Below, piece after piece: positions 17,290-25,670 of a DNA stretch of 64,000 nucleotides. The position numbers and the translations under genes were made by a program. This stretch comes from JADGNZ01 sp963715895 (lineage in GTDB: Bacteria; Acidobacteriota; Thermoanaerobaculia; Gp7-AA8). Below the pieces are notes generated by a model that worked only from the letters and a program-made list of their open reading frames with translations, had not been told where the DNA came from and ran no database searches. The stretch is from NCBI GenBank assembly GCA_963715895.1, contig OY970284.1, positions 1,984,001-2,048,000 of the forward strand, written 5' to 3'. The number at the start of each line of letters is the position of its first letter. Within the stretch, counting starts at the first letter, position 1.

Positions 17290-17709
17290 TTGCGCAATGT
17301 TTACCTTCACATGACTAATGCGCGTTGCCACACGGTTGATGTATGTAGTCACACGATGCATGCATGTAGTTCGATGGCTCATGTCGATGATCACATGGCT
17401 CATGTTGATAATCACATGACTCATGTAGAATATCACATGACTCATGTCTGTAGTGACACAACTAATGCGTAGAATAACGTGATTAATGTATCATGTAACA
17501 TAGATCATGTGTATCAGTACATAGTTCATGTACTACTGAGCGTAGCTCATGTGCTATCGTGCGTAGATTATGTGTTATTATACGTAGCACATGTGTCAGA
17601 TAACATTGTTCATGTATATCGCGACATGATCTATGCGTATAACGACATGCCACATGTTTGTCGCTACATAACTCAAGCACGCTGCGACATAGCTCGCGCG
17701 CATGGTGAT
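17290..17709. repeat. Array of about twenty degenerate 21-bp direct repeats with a palindromic core
   Basis: Units start every 21 bases from 17290 to 17689 without a slip (20 x 21 = 420 bases). The conserved part is AC-ATGACTCATGT, a 13-bp near-perfect palindrome ACATGA-C-TCATGT (perfect at 17414-17426 and 17435-17447); the other eight bases differ in every unit. ATG at unit positions 8-10 and AC at 20-21 are almost invariant. Edge units (17290, 17668, 17689) are the most degenerate. The stretch is clearly AT-richer than its surroundings. Both strands show heptapeptide-repeat open frames, but the plus frame is cut by TAG in unit 8, so I do not call a gene. Nothing else fills the 620 bases between gatA and the gene at 17804. 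Confidence 0.92.
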
Positions 17710-17803
17710 CCGGCGTGAGGAGCTCTCTCGGCATGTCTGCGCGGTTGAAATCGGCAGCGTAACCGCGAAACCTTCCGACGCCAGGGAATCCGCGCCGTTG
17801 CTG

Positions 17804-19102
17804 TCAGCGGACGGCGTGCGATCGCGACTCGAACTTTACGAAGCGTCCAGCGAGGCGGCGTTCGGTGGCGGTCAGCTTCTCGTAGGCGACGAGAAACTGT
17901 CCGGGTCCGACCGCGATCACCGAGGGATCTCTCGCGTCGGCGGTGATTGTGGCGATCGACAGTGGAATGACGTTGCCGGCGCGATCGATGGTTGCTCCGA
18001 GGATGTCGTCGTGGTCAGCGCTGGCCACGTGATTGCGCCAGATGACCAGATAGCGCTCACCGTCACCGGCGATATCCGGGCGCGTCAGGCCGGAGTTACC
18101 GGCAAAACTGCCGACGACGTTGGGCTGCTGCGTGGCTTGGGCGAAGTCGACGAGCCCCGAGGGGGGCAGACGCGCGGTTACTACCGCGTTATCCGTTACG
18201 CGGAACCAGGCCATCATCACATCGCGGCCGTCGCTGCGTATGGCCGGTTGCGCCTTGCTGTCGAACGCAAACCCCTGCTCAGCGGAAAGTGCGTAGAGCG
18301 AAACGAACTGCAGAAGATACGAGTTTGTGAATGTGGTGATCGGGCACAGACAGTTCCCGAAAAAGAATCCACCGCCGGTGCAACCGGGTCCCTGGCCGCA
18401 TGTCGTCGTCCTGGTCGACACCACATGGCTGGAAACGACTTGAGGGAAGTCGGTCCCAACCGTCATGTCGCTGACCGCGATGCCGGTATCCAGGGGATTG
18501 CTGGCCGAGCCGTCCGCCCTGATCTGCCACAACTGCTTTTCAAGAGCGAACCATGTCGTCTTTCCCGAGCGGACGATCGGCGGAGAGCTGGGCGCCGCCA
18601 TCAGTATCGGGAGGACGGCGGGAACCGAGGGGTTCAAGTCCTCGTCCAGCCGGCAATACACCGCCATGGTGGATTGCGGATACGTATCGGGAATCTCCAG
18701 CCACCCGATCGTGAAGCCCTGCCCGCTCGGGTCGGCGGCGACCGAAGGCGCGGTTACCTCGACGAGATTGGGTGAGGCCACGGGGATTCTGCGAACCGCG
18801 CCGGCGATGTGGCCGGTGGCGTCCAGCCGTGCCACGGAGATCCGGTCATAGCCGTCAGAGCCGAGCATGGCCCATGCGATCAAAACACCGCGTCGATCCT
18901 TTGCAATGGCCACGGCGGGAACGTTAAAGGTGGCCGGCGTCAGTTCGCGAGGAAACAGTTGGCGAGGAATCGGATCCGAAGCAATTTCGGCACTGACCGT
19001 GGGCTGCGCGAACGCCACAGCTGCCGGGAGAATGAGAAGTAGAAGCGGGAAAAGGATTTTGCGCACCCTGCTGATACGGCTCCTGTTCAGGGAACGTCCC
19101 AT
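17804..19102 (-). CDS. Secreted protein with beta-propeller-like repeats, unknown function
   Basis: 432 residues. An N-terminal signal peptide (KILFPLLLLILPAAVAFA) is followed by recurring blocks of the form P-x-V-A-x-D-x-G-x-G-F-x-I-x-W: VPAVAIAKDRRGVLIAWAM, APSVAADPSGQGFTIGWLE, RPDIAGDGERYLVIWRN, DPSVIAVGPGQFLVAYEKL. These resemble the blades of extracellular beta-propeller proteins. A cysteine cluster (TTTCGQGPGC, FFFGNCLC) could form disulfides or bind metal. GTG at codon 13 is an alternative start. Monocistronic, divergent from the amidase gene. Function unknown. Confidence 0.75.
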   Translation of the reverse strand: MGRSLNRSRISRVRKILFPLLLLILPAAVAFAQPTVSAEIASDPIPRQLFPRELTPATFNVPAVAIAKDRRGVLIAWAMLGSDGYDRISVARLDATGHIAGAVRRIPVASPNLVEVTAPSVAADPSGQGFTIGWLEIPDTYPQSTMAVYCRLDEDLNPSVPAVLPILMAAPSSPPIVRSGKTTWFALEKQLWQIRADGSASNPLDTGIAVSDMTVGTDFPQVVSSHVVSTRTTTCGQGPGCTGGGFFFGNCLCPITTFTNSYLLQFVSLYALSAEQGFAFDSKAQPAIRSDGRDVMMAWFRVTDNAVVTARLPPSGLVDFAQATQQPNVVGSFAGNSGLTRPDIAGDGERYLVIWRNHVASADHDDILGATIDRAGNVIPLSIATITADARDPSVIAVGPGQFLVAYEKLTATERRLAGRFVKFESRSHAVR

Positions 19103-19122
19103 CCGGTGCTACACTTTCGCTC

Positions 19123-20955
19123 GTGCGTAAGTGGTGGGTGGGCCTCCTCGGGTCACTTCTTCCGGCGGTACTCGTCGCCGCGACTTCTTTCAAAGTAATC
19201 ACGCCCGAGCTGCGTGCGTCGCTCACCGCCGACTACACGATCGAGGTCGTGGTCACGCCGCACGACGGCGACGCCTGGAGCCGCCTGGCGAAGCGCGTGA
19301 CCGGCGACGGCGACCGATGGAACGAGATCGCCGCGTTCAACCACGCCGGCGGCAACCTCACCACCGAGCAGCACGTCCGCATTCCGTTCAGCATCCTCCG
19401 TCCGAATCTGCAGCGCGACGTTGCCGCGGCGATCTTCCCCTCCGACAGTTCCGCGGCCGACGGTTGGCGTCACGTCGTCGTCGGCAGCAGCGGCATCGAA
19501 GGGGAATCGCTCTGGAACATCGCCGAGTGGTTCACCGGCCGCGGCGAGAACTACGCCGCCATCCGTGCCGCGAACCCGTCGCAGGGACTCTCGACCCGCA
19601 GAGGTGACGTGATCCTCATCCCGAAGGAGCTTCTCGCTTCGGCATTCCGCCGCGGCGAAATGGAGGAACGTAATGCACCGAAGACAGCCGAGGTTCGGAA
19701 ATCGGAGGACGATCCGGAAGAGCGTGCGAGCGCGGATGCTCATGCTGCGGCAGCTTCGGTACCTGAGGCAGTGGCCGTCAGCGGCCAGCCGTCGCTGACG
19801 TACGACCGGACCTCCGCCGAGCCGTTCGCGGTCTACCGGCTGCAAAAAGGCGAGGCGCTCTACTCGTCGGTGGCCATCCGTTTCACCGGCCGCGTGTATG
19901 CGAAAGACGTCGGCGACGTGCTCGAGCGCATCGAGAAGTTCAACGGCATCGACGACGTGGCCAGGATTCCGATCGGCTATCGCGTGAAGATCCCCATGTC
20001 GCTGCTTCTGCCGGAGTATCTGCCGGCCGACGATCCGACGCGCGTCGCCAGCGAGCAGGTGAAGCGCGAGAGCGCGAAGCTTGCCGTCCGCCCGCGCGCG
20101 AAAGGCCTGGCCGGCGTGCGCGTCGTTCTCGATGCCGGCCACGGCGGACGCGACGTCGGTGCCACCTACGATGACGTCTGGGAATCGAACTACGTGTATG
20201 ACGTCATGTGCCGGCTCAAGCATCTTCTTGAGAAGAAATCGGGAGCGGCTGTGTCGGCCACCACGAAATCGGAGCAGGCCGGCTACGCCATTCCGGATGA
20301 CGACGAGTTGGAGGAGTCGACGGATCACATCATCCTGACCTCGCCGAAGTACGTCATCGGCGATCCGGCGGTAGGCGTGCATCTGCGGTGGTATCTCGCC
20401 AACTCAATCTTCCGTAGGGCGATGAAGCAGAGCGTGCCGCGCGAGAAAGTCGTCTTCCTTTCGATCCACGCCGACTCGCTCCACCCGTCGTTGCGCGGTG
20501 CCATGGCGTACATCCCGGGGCAGCGCTACGTGACCGGGTCATATGAGAAGAGCGATCAGGTCTATCTAGCGCGTGCCGAGGTGCGCGAGAGCCCGGTGGT
20601 GCGGCATTCGGAGAAGGAGTCGCTGGCCGCCGAGGGGCTGTCGCGCGATCTGGCGGATTCGATCATCGATGCCTTCCAGTCGGACGGCTTGAAGGTCCAT
20701 CCGTTCAACCCGGTGCGCGACAACGTCGTCCGCGGCGGCCGCGAGTGGGTGCCGGCGGTCATCCGCTACAACCTCATCCCCACCCGTGTTCTCCTCGAGA
20801 TCTGCAACCTCGGCAACGAGAAGGACCGCACGCTGATGAAGACGAAGTCGTACCGTCAGAAGGTGGCCGAAGCGATCTACGAGGGTCTGGTGAATTACTA
20901 CAACGACCGCGACGACGAGCAACGTGCCGTGCCGTCGATCGCCAGCGGACGGTAA
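19123..20955 (+). CDS. N-acetylmuramoyl-L-alanine amidase with LysM-like domains
   Basis: 610 residues from GTG 19123, with an N-terminal hydrophobic export segment. Three LysM-like modules precede the enzyme: DGDAWSRLAKRVTGDGDRWN, EGESLWNIAEWFTGRGENYA and KGEALYSSVAIRFTGRVY. From about residue 335 is an Amidase_3 domain: VVLDAGHGGRDVGAT (zinc His), FLSIHADS (second zinc His) and VLLEICNLGNEKDR (catalytic Glu). It should cleave the amide between MurNAc and the stem peptide in the periplasm during cell separation. A long insert around residues 375-440 is unusual for AmiC-type enzymes. Confidence 0.92.
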   Translation: MRKWWVGLLGSLLPAVLVAATSFKVITPELRASLTADYTIEVVVTPHDGDAWSRLAKRVTGDGDRWNEIAAFNHAGGNLTTEQHVRIPFSILRPNLQRDVAAAIFPSDSSAADGWRHVVVGSSGIEGESLWNIAEWFTGRGENYAAIRAANPSQGLSTRRGDVILIPKELLASAFRRGEMEERNAPKTAEVRKSEDDPEERASADAHAAAASVPEAVAVSGQPSLTYDRTSAEPFAVYRLQKGEALYSSVAIRFTGRVYAKDVGDVLERIEKFNGIDDVARIPIGYRVKIPMSLLLPEYLPADDPTRVASEQVKRESAKLAVRPRAKGLAGVRVVLDAGHGGRDVGATYDDVWESNYVYDVMCRLKHLLEKKSGAAVSATTKSEQAGYAIPDDDELEESTDHIILTSPKYVIGDPAVGVHLRWYLANSIFRRAMKQSVPREKVVFLSIHADSLHPSLRGAMAYIPGQRYVTGSYEKSDQVYLARAEVRESPVVRHSEKESLAAEGLSRDLADSIIDAFQSDGLKVHPFNPVRDNVVRGGREWVPAVIRYNLIPTRVLLEICNLGNEKDRTLMKTKSYRQKVAEAIYEGLVNYYNDRDDEQRAVPSIASGR

Positions 20956-20959
20956 ACCG

Positions 20960-21045
20960 GCGGCTTCGCCGCGTTGTCGGTTGTCGGTTGATTGCGCCTC
21001 GCGCGTTGTCGACCGGCAACTGAAAACCGACAACCGACAACGCGC
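20960..21045. repeat. Heptamer-repeat hairpin (GTTGTCG words)
   Basis: GTTGTCG-GTTGTCG-GTTGATT at 20973-20994 is mirrored by ACCGACA-ACCGACA at about 21026-21040. Lies between the amidase stop and ribH. Confidence 0.75.
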
Positions 21046-21074
21046 GCGAAGCGCGCATATAATGCCCCGCCGCG

Positions 21075-21555
21075 ATGCCCCGCTCTTTTGAAGGCGATCA
21101 GAACGCCGAAGGTTTGCGCTTTGCGCTGATCGCCAGCCGGTTCAACGACGAGATCGTCGATGGACTGCTGCGGGGGGCGCTCGATTGTCTGACGCGGCAC
21201 GGGGCGGCGGACGAGGCCATCCGCGTCTATCGCGTTCCGGGGGCGTTCGAGATTCCGACGCTGGCGGCGGCGCTCATCGCTGCCCGGCGGGAACGACGCC
21301 ATCGTCACGCTCGGCTGTCTCCTGCGCGGCGATACGCCGCACTTCGATTTCATCTCCGCGCAGGTGACGAACGATCTCTCGCGCGTGGCGATCGACGGGC
21401 GTTTCCCGATCGCCTTCGGGGTCATCACCTGCAACACGCTCGAGCAGGCCGTCGAGCGTTCATCGCCCGGCAGCGGCAATAAAGGGTGGGAGGCGGCCTT
21501 GGCGGCGATCGAGATGGCCAACCTCTGGCGCATGCTTCGCGGCGGTGAAAACTGA
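21075..21555 (+). pseudogene. ribH: 6,7-dimethyl-8-ribityllumazine synthase, frameshifted
   Basis: Codons from ATG 21075 give the N-terminal half of RibH: ALIASRFNDEIVDGLLRGAL and RVYRVPGAFEIPTLAAAL. After LIAA the frame must change by one base at about 21282-21286 (TGCCCGGCGG) to continue as GGNDAIVTLGCLLRGDTPHF, DFISAQVTNDLSRVA and GVITCNTLEQAVERSSPGSG, ending at TGA 21553-21555. All active-site segments are present across the two frames, and one extra C or G in the run explains the break. Either a sequencing/assembly indel or a recent mutation. RibH condenses the pyrimidine and butanone-phosphate precursors of riboflavin. The stop overlaps the nusB start, the common ribH-nusB pairing. Confidence 0.9.
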
Positions 21556-21968
21556 TGGGAGCGCGTCGCAAGGCACGGGAGCTGGCGCTGCAGATGCTCT
21601 ATCAGTTCGACCTCTCCGGCAACGGGCCGGACACAATCATCGAGACGTTCGAAGATCTGCAGAAGTCGAAGCCGAATACGCGCGAGTTCGCCACGAAGAT
21701 CTTTCGCGGGACCGTAAGCTACATGGCCGACATCGACGGCATGATTCAGGCGCAGGCCGATAACTGGCGCCTCACGCGCATGGCCGTCGTCGACCGCAAC
21801 ATCATCCGGATGTCGGTTTACGAGTTCCTGCACGAGGCCGGTACGCCGAAGCTCGTGGTCATCGACGAAGCAATCGAGATCGCCAAGAAGTTCGGCAACG
21901 ACAAATCGTCCCAGTTCATCAACGGAATCCTCGACGGGATTCTGAAACGATACAATCTGGGATCGTGA
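21555..21968 (+). CDS. nusB: Transcription antitermination protein NusB
   Basis: 137 residues, ATG 21555 sharing one base with the ribH TGA. It has the NusB pattern: RRKARELALQMLYQFDLSG, an arginine-rich start that binds boxA RNA, DWRLTRM-like NWRLTRMAVVDRNIIRMSVY, VIDEAIEIAKKFG and SQFINGILDGIL near the end. NusB with NusE binds boxA in rRNA leaders for antitermination. Length matches the family. Confidence 0.96.
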   Translation: MGARRKARELALQMLYQFDLSGNGPDTIIETFEDLQKSKPNTREFATKIFRGTVSYMADIDGMIQAQADNWRLTRMAVVDRNIIRMSVYEFLHEAGTPKLVVIDEAIEIAKKFGNDKSSQFINGILDGILKRYNLGS

Positions 21969-21986
21969 CGCGCATCTTTGAGCAGC

Positions 21987-22074
21987 GAATGTTGAATGTT
22001 GAATGTTCAATGTTGAATGTTGAGTGTTCGGCCCATTCAACATTCAACATTGAACATTCAACATTCAACATTCC
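21987..22074. repeat. Heptamer-repeat hairpin (GAATGTT words)
   Basis: Six heptamers (GAATGTT or CAATGTT, GAGTGTT) at 21987-22029 face five or six inverse copies (CATTCAA, CATTGAA) at 22034-22073. The loop is very short, so the hairpin could be almost fully paired. It lies between nusB and the DUF4388 gene. Confidence 0.88.
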
Positions 22075-22098
22075 TCCTACCCGAAGGGGAGGCCCATC

Positions 22099-24000
22099 GT
22101 GAGTCTCCTCGGCCGCCTCGAGGACCTCTCTCTCACCGACATCGTTCAGATCGTCTATCTGAGCCGCCGAACCGGAGTGCTCGAGATCGTCGACGAACGC
22201 GGACGGCATACGGTTCTGTTCCGGCAGGGACTGGTCGTTAACGCCTCCTCGCCGGAACATCCGGACCTGCTCGCCTACCTGGTGGCGCGCGGTCTGATCC
22301 CCGAGGCCGCGGTGCCGGGGCTGCGGCAGATGGAGGAGAACGGGATCCCGTACGGAACGGCCGCCGTGGAGATGAACGTGATCAAGGCGTCGGATCTTGG
22401 GAACGCCATCCACGAGCGGATCGTAGGCGTGGTCGCGCCGCTGCTGCAAAGCCGCGAAGGGGAGTTCAACTTCATCCTCAGCGATCACCTCGGTCCGCTC
22501 GACATGGAGTACGACGTCGATGCGATTTTCAAGGAGGGGGGATTCCCGCCTCAGAAGATCGTCGGTACGGCTGATGGCGAGAAGCTCAAGCCGCTGCGCG
22601 GCCTCGAAGAGTCGATGAAGGTCGGTAAGGCTCTGCTCCGTTCCGCGTCCGCCCCCGAGGCTCCGTCGCCGACCCTTGACCTCGGGCTCGGCCAGGACAG
22701 ACCGCCCGAGCTGGCGCTTGTGCCCGACGACAACATTCTCCCGTTTCCCTCACTCGAGGAGCGTGACGAGCAGTCGTTCACGCCGGTGCCGGATGAGGAG
22801 CCGTTCCCCGACGAGCCGAGGGCAGTACCAACTTCGGAAGAGGGAGGGCCGTCTGGAGAGCCGGCCCTGAGCGAGTCTGCCCTGAATGAATCTGTGTCGC
22901 GGCAGTCCGGTCTGCGCGAGGCGGTTTCACGCCAGCCCGTTTCACGAAAGTCCGGGCAGTTCAAAGTCTCCGGTGGTCTGTTCGAAGTCGAATCGCCCGA
23001 CGCCACGTATCGCAACGTGGTGCTGTTCGAGCGCAACCCGTTGATCCGTGTCGCGGCACGGCGCTCGTTCGGGAAGAACGGCGTGAAGATCGCCCAGTTC
23101 GGGACGATCGAAGACGCCCGCGCCGCGATCGGCGACTACATCCGCGCCAATACGTTCTTCGTCACGTTCCTGGAGCTGACCGGCAACGCCGACGTTCTGA
23201 TGCAGCAGCTCAAGCGGAAGAATCCAAAGCTGCCGGTGGTGGTCATCGACGCCGAGGCGGACATGCGGCGCCGTCACGATCTGCTGCGCCGCGGTGCCGA
23301 TCTGTATCTGACCAAGCCTTCGCCCGCGCGCCTGCAGCCCGGGCTGGCCGAGGAGGAGTTGAACCTCTTCGCGGACGAGCTGGTGCTCTTCGCCGAGCGC
23401 GCATTTCAACAGTGGGAGCAATACACCGGCGGGCTCGATCCCGACGCCGGCAAGCGCTTTTACGAGACGGCGGAGAAAGAGAACATCGACCGGAGCTTCG
23501 GCCTGCTCAAACAGTTGATCAACGAGCTATCCAATCCGAACGACATCGGCGAGGTGTCGGCGACGATCCTGCGGCTGTCGGCCGAGTATCTCGATCGGGG
23601 GGCACTTTTCATCGCCGCCGACGATGAGTTCACCGGGGTGTCGGGATTCGGCGCGACCGCGCCGGGCCAGGAGATGCCGGCGCGCGTGAAGTCGATGCAT
23701 ATCTCCCGCGCCACGCCTTCGATTCTCGCTGATGTGGCGGCCTCGGGTGAGGCCCATCGGGGCAAGATGCGCCGTACCGCCGCGAATGTGGAGCTGATCG
23801 ATGGCCTCGGCGGGCTGCTGCCGACGGAGGTGGTGGCACTGCCGATCATGCACGCGAGGCGCACCATTGGTATTCTGTACGGCGACAACGCCGCGAATCG
23901 CGCTCCGATCGACACCATGACAGGACTCGAGATCTTCCTTTCCCAGGCTGGCTATGCGTTCGGCAACGCTGTCTTCGCGGCGGAGAAGGCCCGACGTTGA
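22099..24000 (+). CDS. DUF4388 (PATAN) protein with pseudo-receiver and GAF-like domains
   Basis: 633 residues from GTG 22099. Residues 1-145 are a DUF4388/PATAN domain (LEDLSLTDIVQIVYLSRRTG, LFRQGLVVNASS), common in gliding and type IV pilus signalling. Residues 150-300 are acidic and low-complexity. Residues about 308-420 resemble a response-regulator receiver (VVLFERNPLIRVAARRSFG, VVVIDAEADM, LTKP) but the phospho-acceptor Asp is absent: the strand reads FFVTFLEL. Residues 450-630 look like a GAF domain. The gene overlaps the cheY-like gene by four bases and opens the chemosensory cluster; it probably works as an adaptor. Confidence 0.8.
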   Translation: MSLLGRLEDLSLTDIVQIVYLSRRTGVLEIVDERGRHTVLFRQGLVVNASSPEHPDLLAYLVARGLIPEAAVPGLRQMEENGIPYGTAAVEMNVIKASDLGNAIHERIVGVVAPLLQSREGEFNFILSDHLGPLDMEYDVDAIFKEGGFPPQKIVGTADGEKLKPLRGLEESMKVGKALLRSASAPEAPSPTLDLGLGQDRPPELALVPDDNILPFPSLEERDEQSFTPVPDEEPFPDEPRAVPTSEEGGPSGEPALSESALNESVSRQSGLREAVSRQPVSRKSGQFKVSGGLFEVESPDATYRNVVLFERNPLIRVAARRSFGKNGVKIAQFGTIEDARAAIGDYIRANTFFVTFLELTGNADVLMQQLKRKNPKLPVVVIDAEADMRRRHDLLRRGADLYLTKPSPARLQPGLAEEELNLFADELVLFAERAFQQWEQYTGGLDPDAGKRFYETAEKENIDRSFGLLKQLINELSNPNDIGEVSATILRLSAEYLDRGALFIAADDEFTGVSGFGATAPGQEMPARVKSMHISRATPSILADVAASGEAHRGKMRRTAANVELIDGLGGLLPTEVVALPIMHARRTIGILYGDNAANRAPIDTMTGLEIFLSQAGYAFGNAVFAAEKARR

Positions 24001-24374
24001 AAGTCCTGGTCGTCGAAGATTCGAGCTCGATGCGCGCCTACCTCACCACGATCATCGAGGGGGGGACGGAGAGCTTCGATCTCGAGATCGTCGAAGCCGC
24101 CAGCGGTTTCGAAGCGCTGAAGACCTTGCCCCATCACAAGTTCGACGCCATCCTCACCGACATCAACATGCCGGACATCAACGGTCTGGAGCTGGTGTCG
24201 TTCCTGAAGAACCACCCCGTCCACCGCGCCATCCCGATCATGGTGATCTCCACCGAATCGCGCGAGGAAGACCGCAAACGCGCCGCCGCCCTGGGCGCCG
24301 AGGAGTACCTGGTCAAGCCGTTCCAGGCGAAGGATCTGATCGAGAAGCTCCGGCGGCTGCTGAAGGTGGCGTAG
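23997..24374 (+). CDS. Single-domain response regulator (CheY-like)
   Basis: 125 residues starting at TTG 23997, inside the previous stop (TTGA). The receiver has the acidic pair in VVEDSSSM, the phospho-acceptor Asp in ILTDINMPDING, the Thr/Ser in MVISTES and Lys in YLVKPF, so it should be phosphorylated. No output domain. Likely accepts phosphate from the CheA encoded at 26024-28060. Confidence 0.93.
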   Translation: MKVLVVEDSSSMRAYLTTIIEGGTESFDLEIVEAASGFEALKTLPHHKFDAILTDINMPDINGLELVSFLKNHPVHRAIPIMVISTESREEDRKRAAALGAEEYLVKPFQAKDLIEKLRRLLKVA

Positions 24375-24399
24375 CCCGGCGCGGCGGTACAATGCCGGT

Positions 24400-24816
24400 A
24401 TGACGGCGGGAATCATCGACGAGAGCGCCATCGCCGAAGCGTTGCGCCTGAGTAACGCCGGTGACCGAGCGAAACAGATTCTGAACTTCCAGGGTCTCGG
24501 TCTGTGGCACGGCGATCTATCCGAAATGCGTCGTGACTCACCTCCGCGTTCTGCGGCGTTAGATATCCCCCCGACTGGGGACAGCGGCGAAGCCAACCAG
24601 ATGGTGATGGTGCTTCGAATCAAGGCAGCGCTGAACCGGTTGCCGGCAAGGGAACGTGAAGCGCTGAACCTCCGGTACTTCGAGGAATTACAGGTAGATC
24701 AGATTGCTCAAAAACTGGGGTTAGATACTCAACGCATCCGGCACCTGATCGCCCGTGCTGAGGCCCGTGTCCGCAGGTTCTACGAAGAAAGCCTCAACAA
24801 GAGCGGCGAGTCGTGA
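24400..24816 (+). CDS. VapB-like antitoxin fused to a sigma-70 region-4-like HTH
   Basis: 138 residues. Residues 31-46 (QGLGLWHGDLSEMRRD) match the C-terminal toxin-binding tail of VapB antitoxins, and residues 6-25 recall the end of the VapB N-terminal domain. Residues about 72-128 form a sigma-70 region-4-type helix-turn-helix: LNRLPAREREALNLRYFEEL followed by VDQIAQKLGLDTQRIRHLIA. The gene overlaps the PIN-domain toxin gene by four bases (GTGA). I infer a VapB variant whose DNA-binding part is a sigma4-like HTH at the C-terminus, binding its own promoter. Base use here is a little less GC-rich than the neighbours. Confidence 0.7.
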   Translation: MTAGIIDESAIAEALRLSNAGDRAKQILNFQGLGLWHGDLSEMRRDSPPRSAALDIPPTGDSGEANQMVMVLRIKAALNRLPAREREALNLRYFEELQVDQIAQKLGLDTQRIRHLIARAEARVRRFYEESLNKSGES

Positions 24817-25202
24817 TTCTGGTCGATTCGAGCGTCTGGATAGCGGCGCTGAGCCTCCGTCCTCCGTTTCGCATCGAGGATCTCGTCGACGTGAACGAGA
24901 TCGTGACCTGTCTTCCGATCATTCAGGAAGTCCTGCAGGGATTTGATGACGACTACGCGTTCGAGCAGGCTCGTGAGTCGCTGTACGCGTTTCCGGTGAT
25001 CGAGAATCCGCTGACGGCCGAGATCTTCGACGACGCGATTTCAATTTTTCGTATTGCGCGGCACAAGGGCGTCACTATTCGCTCATCAGTCGATTGCCTC
25101 ATCGCCGCCTGTGCGATTCGCAACGGTGTCGCAGTTATCCACCGCGACCGCGATTTCGATCATCTCGCGAGAATCGGCCCCTTGCAGAGCCGGCGGGTAT
25201 GA
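24813..25202 (+). CDS. PIN-domain ribonuclease toxin (VapC-like)
   Basis: 129 residues from GTG 24813. PIN-domain acidic residues are visible: Asp4 in ILVDSSVWIAAL, Glu in PIIQEVLQG, Asp in SSVDCLIAACAI and Asp in HRDRDFDHLARI. VapC toxins cut tRNA or rRNA with Mg in this site. Full family length, no sign of decay. Translationally coupled to the unusual antitoxin upstream. Confidence 0.9.
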   Translation: MILVDSSVWIAALSLRPPFRIEDLVDVNEIVTCLPIIQEVLQGFDDDYAFEQARESLYAFPVIENPLTAEIFDDAISIFRIARHKGVTIRSSVDCLIAACAIRNGVAVIHRDRDFDHLARIGPLQSRRV

Positions 25203-25361
25203 GCGACTTGTTCGGGTAGGATCCTTCCGCGGTCTTCATCTGCGTTCTATCTGCGACAAAATCGTGGTCCGCAAGAGTGTTCACGGCGTAGTCCTGTCGT
25301 CAGCCTCGTGCGTGGGCGATGCCCACTTGTGCACATCGCCCATTCTGCATAAACTGGCGGC

Positions 25362-25670
25362 ATGAAAGCCACCCCGTCAAACGCGGCGCTGAAGCTCATT
25401 GCCAGGGACGTTCGTCCCGATACGCGGCGCCGGATTGCCCTTGGGAGAGCGCTTGCGGATCTCGACGATCCGAGCTTCAACGTTTACGTTGACGAGCAGG
25501 GTCGCATCATCCTCGATCCGCAGGTTTCCATTCCTGCATCAGAAGCCTGGCTATTCCGAAACAAAAAGGCGCTGGCCTCCGTCCGGCGCGGCCTCGCGGA
25601 GGCTTCCGAGGGGAATACGAAGGTCATTGGCTCCTTCGCCTCATTCGCGGATGACGATGAGCAATCGTGA
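25362..25670 (+). CDS. Predicted antitoxin of a RelE/ParE-type module
   Basis: 102 residues. No canonical motif is certain, but ILDPQVSIPASEAWLFRNKK and ALASVRRGLAEASEG with a C-terminal acidic tail are typical of small antitoxins that sit before RelE-like toxins (the tail SFASFADDDEQS wraps the toxin). Its stop lies 20 bases inside the next gene, which encodes a RelE/ParE-like protein. The 159 bases before it hold no gene I can support; they should carry the promoter. Confidence 0.7.
   Translation: MKATPSNAALKLIARDVRPDTRRRIALGRALADLDDPSFNVYVDEQGRIILDPQVSIPASEAWLFRNKKALASVRRGLAEASEGNTKVIGSFASFADDDEQS

Noticed and set aside
17290..17709. CRISPR array
   Set aside because: The conserved part is only 13 bases and the variable part 8 bases; CRISPR repeats and spacers are each over 20 bases, and no cas gene is near.
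17194..17718. Heptapeptide-repeat open frames on both strands through the 21-bp array (e.g. repeated MTHV units)
   Set aside because: They follow from the 21-base period (7 codons). The plus frame is cut by TAG in unit 8, the minus frames also break, and the variable bases show no third-position bias.
18600..18660. tRNA-like GGTTCAAGTCC string
   Set aside because: It lies within a coding gene and no cloverleaf can be drawn around it.
17702..18775. 357-codon plus-strand frame opposite the secreted protein
   Set aside because: No signal peptide or motif; the minus frame has a signal peptide and repeated blades.
21364..21555. Separate 63-codon gene after ribH
   Set aside because: It is the C-terminal half of lumazine synthase in the shifted frame.
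24755..24946. Small plus-strand frame across the antitoxin/toxin junction
   Set aside because: Shadow of the VapB-like/VapC pair, Arg/Ser-rich, no motif.
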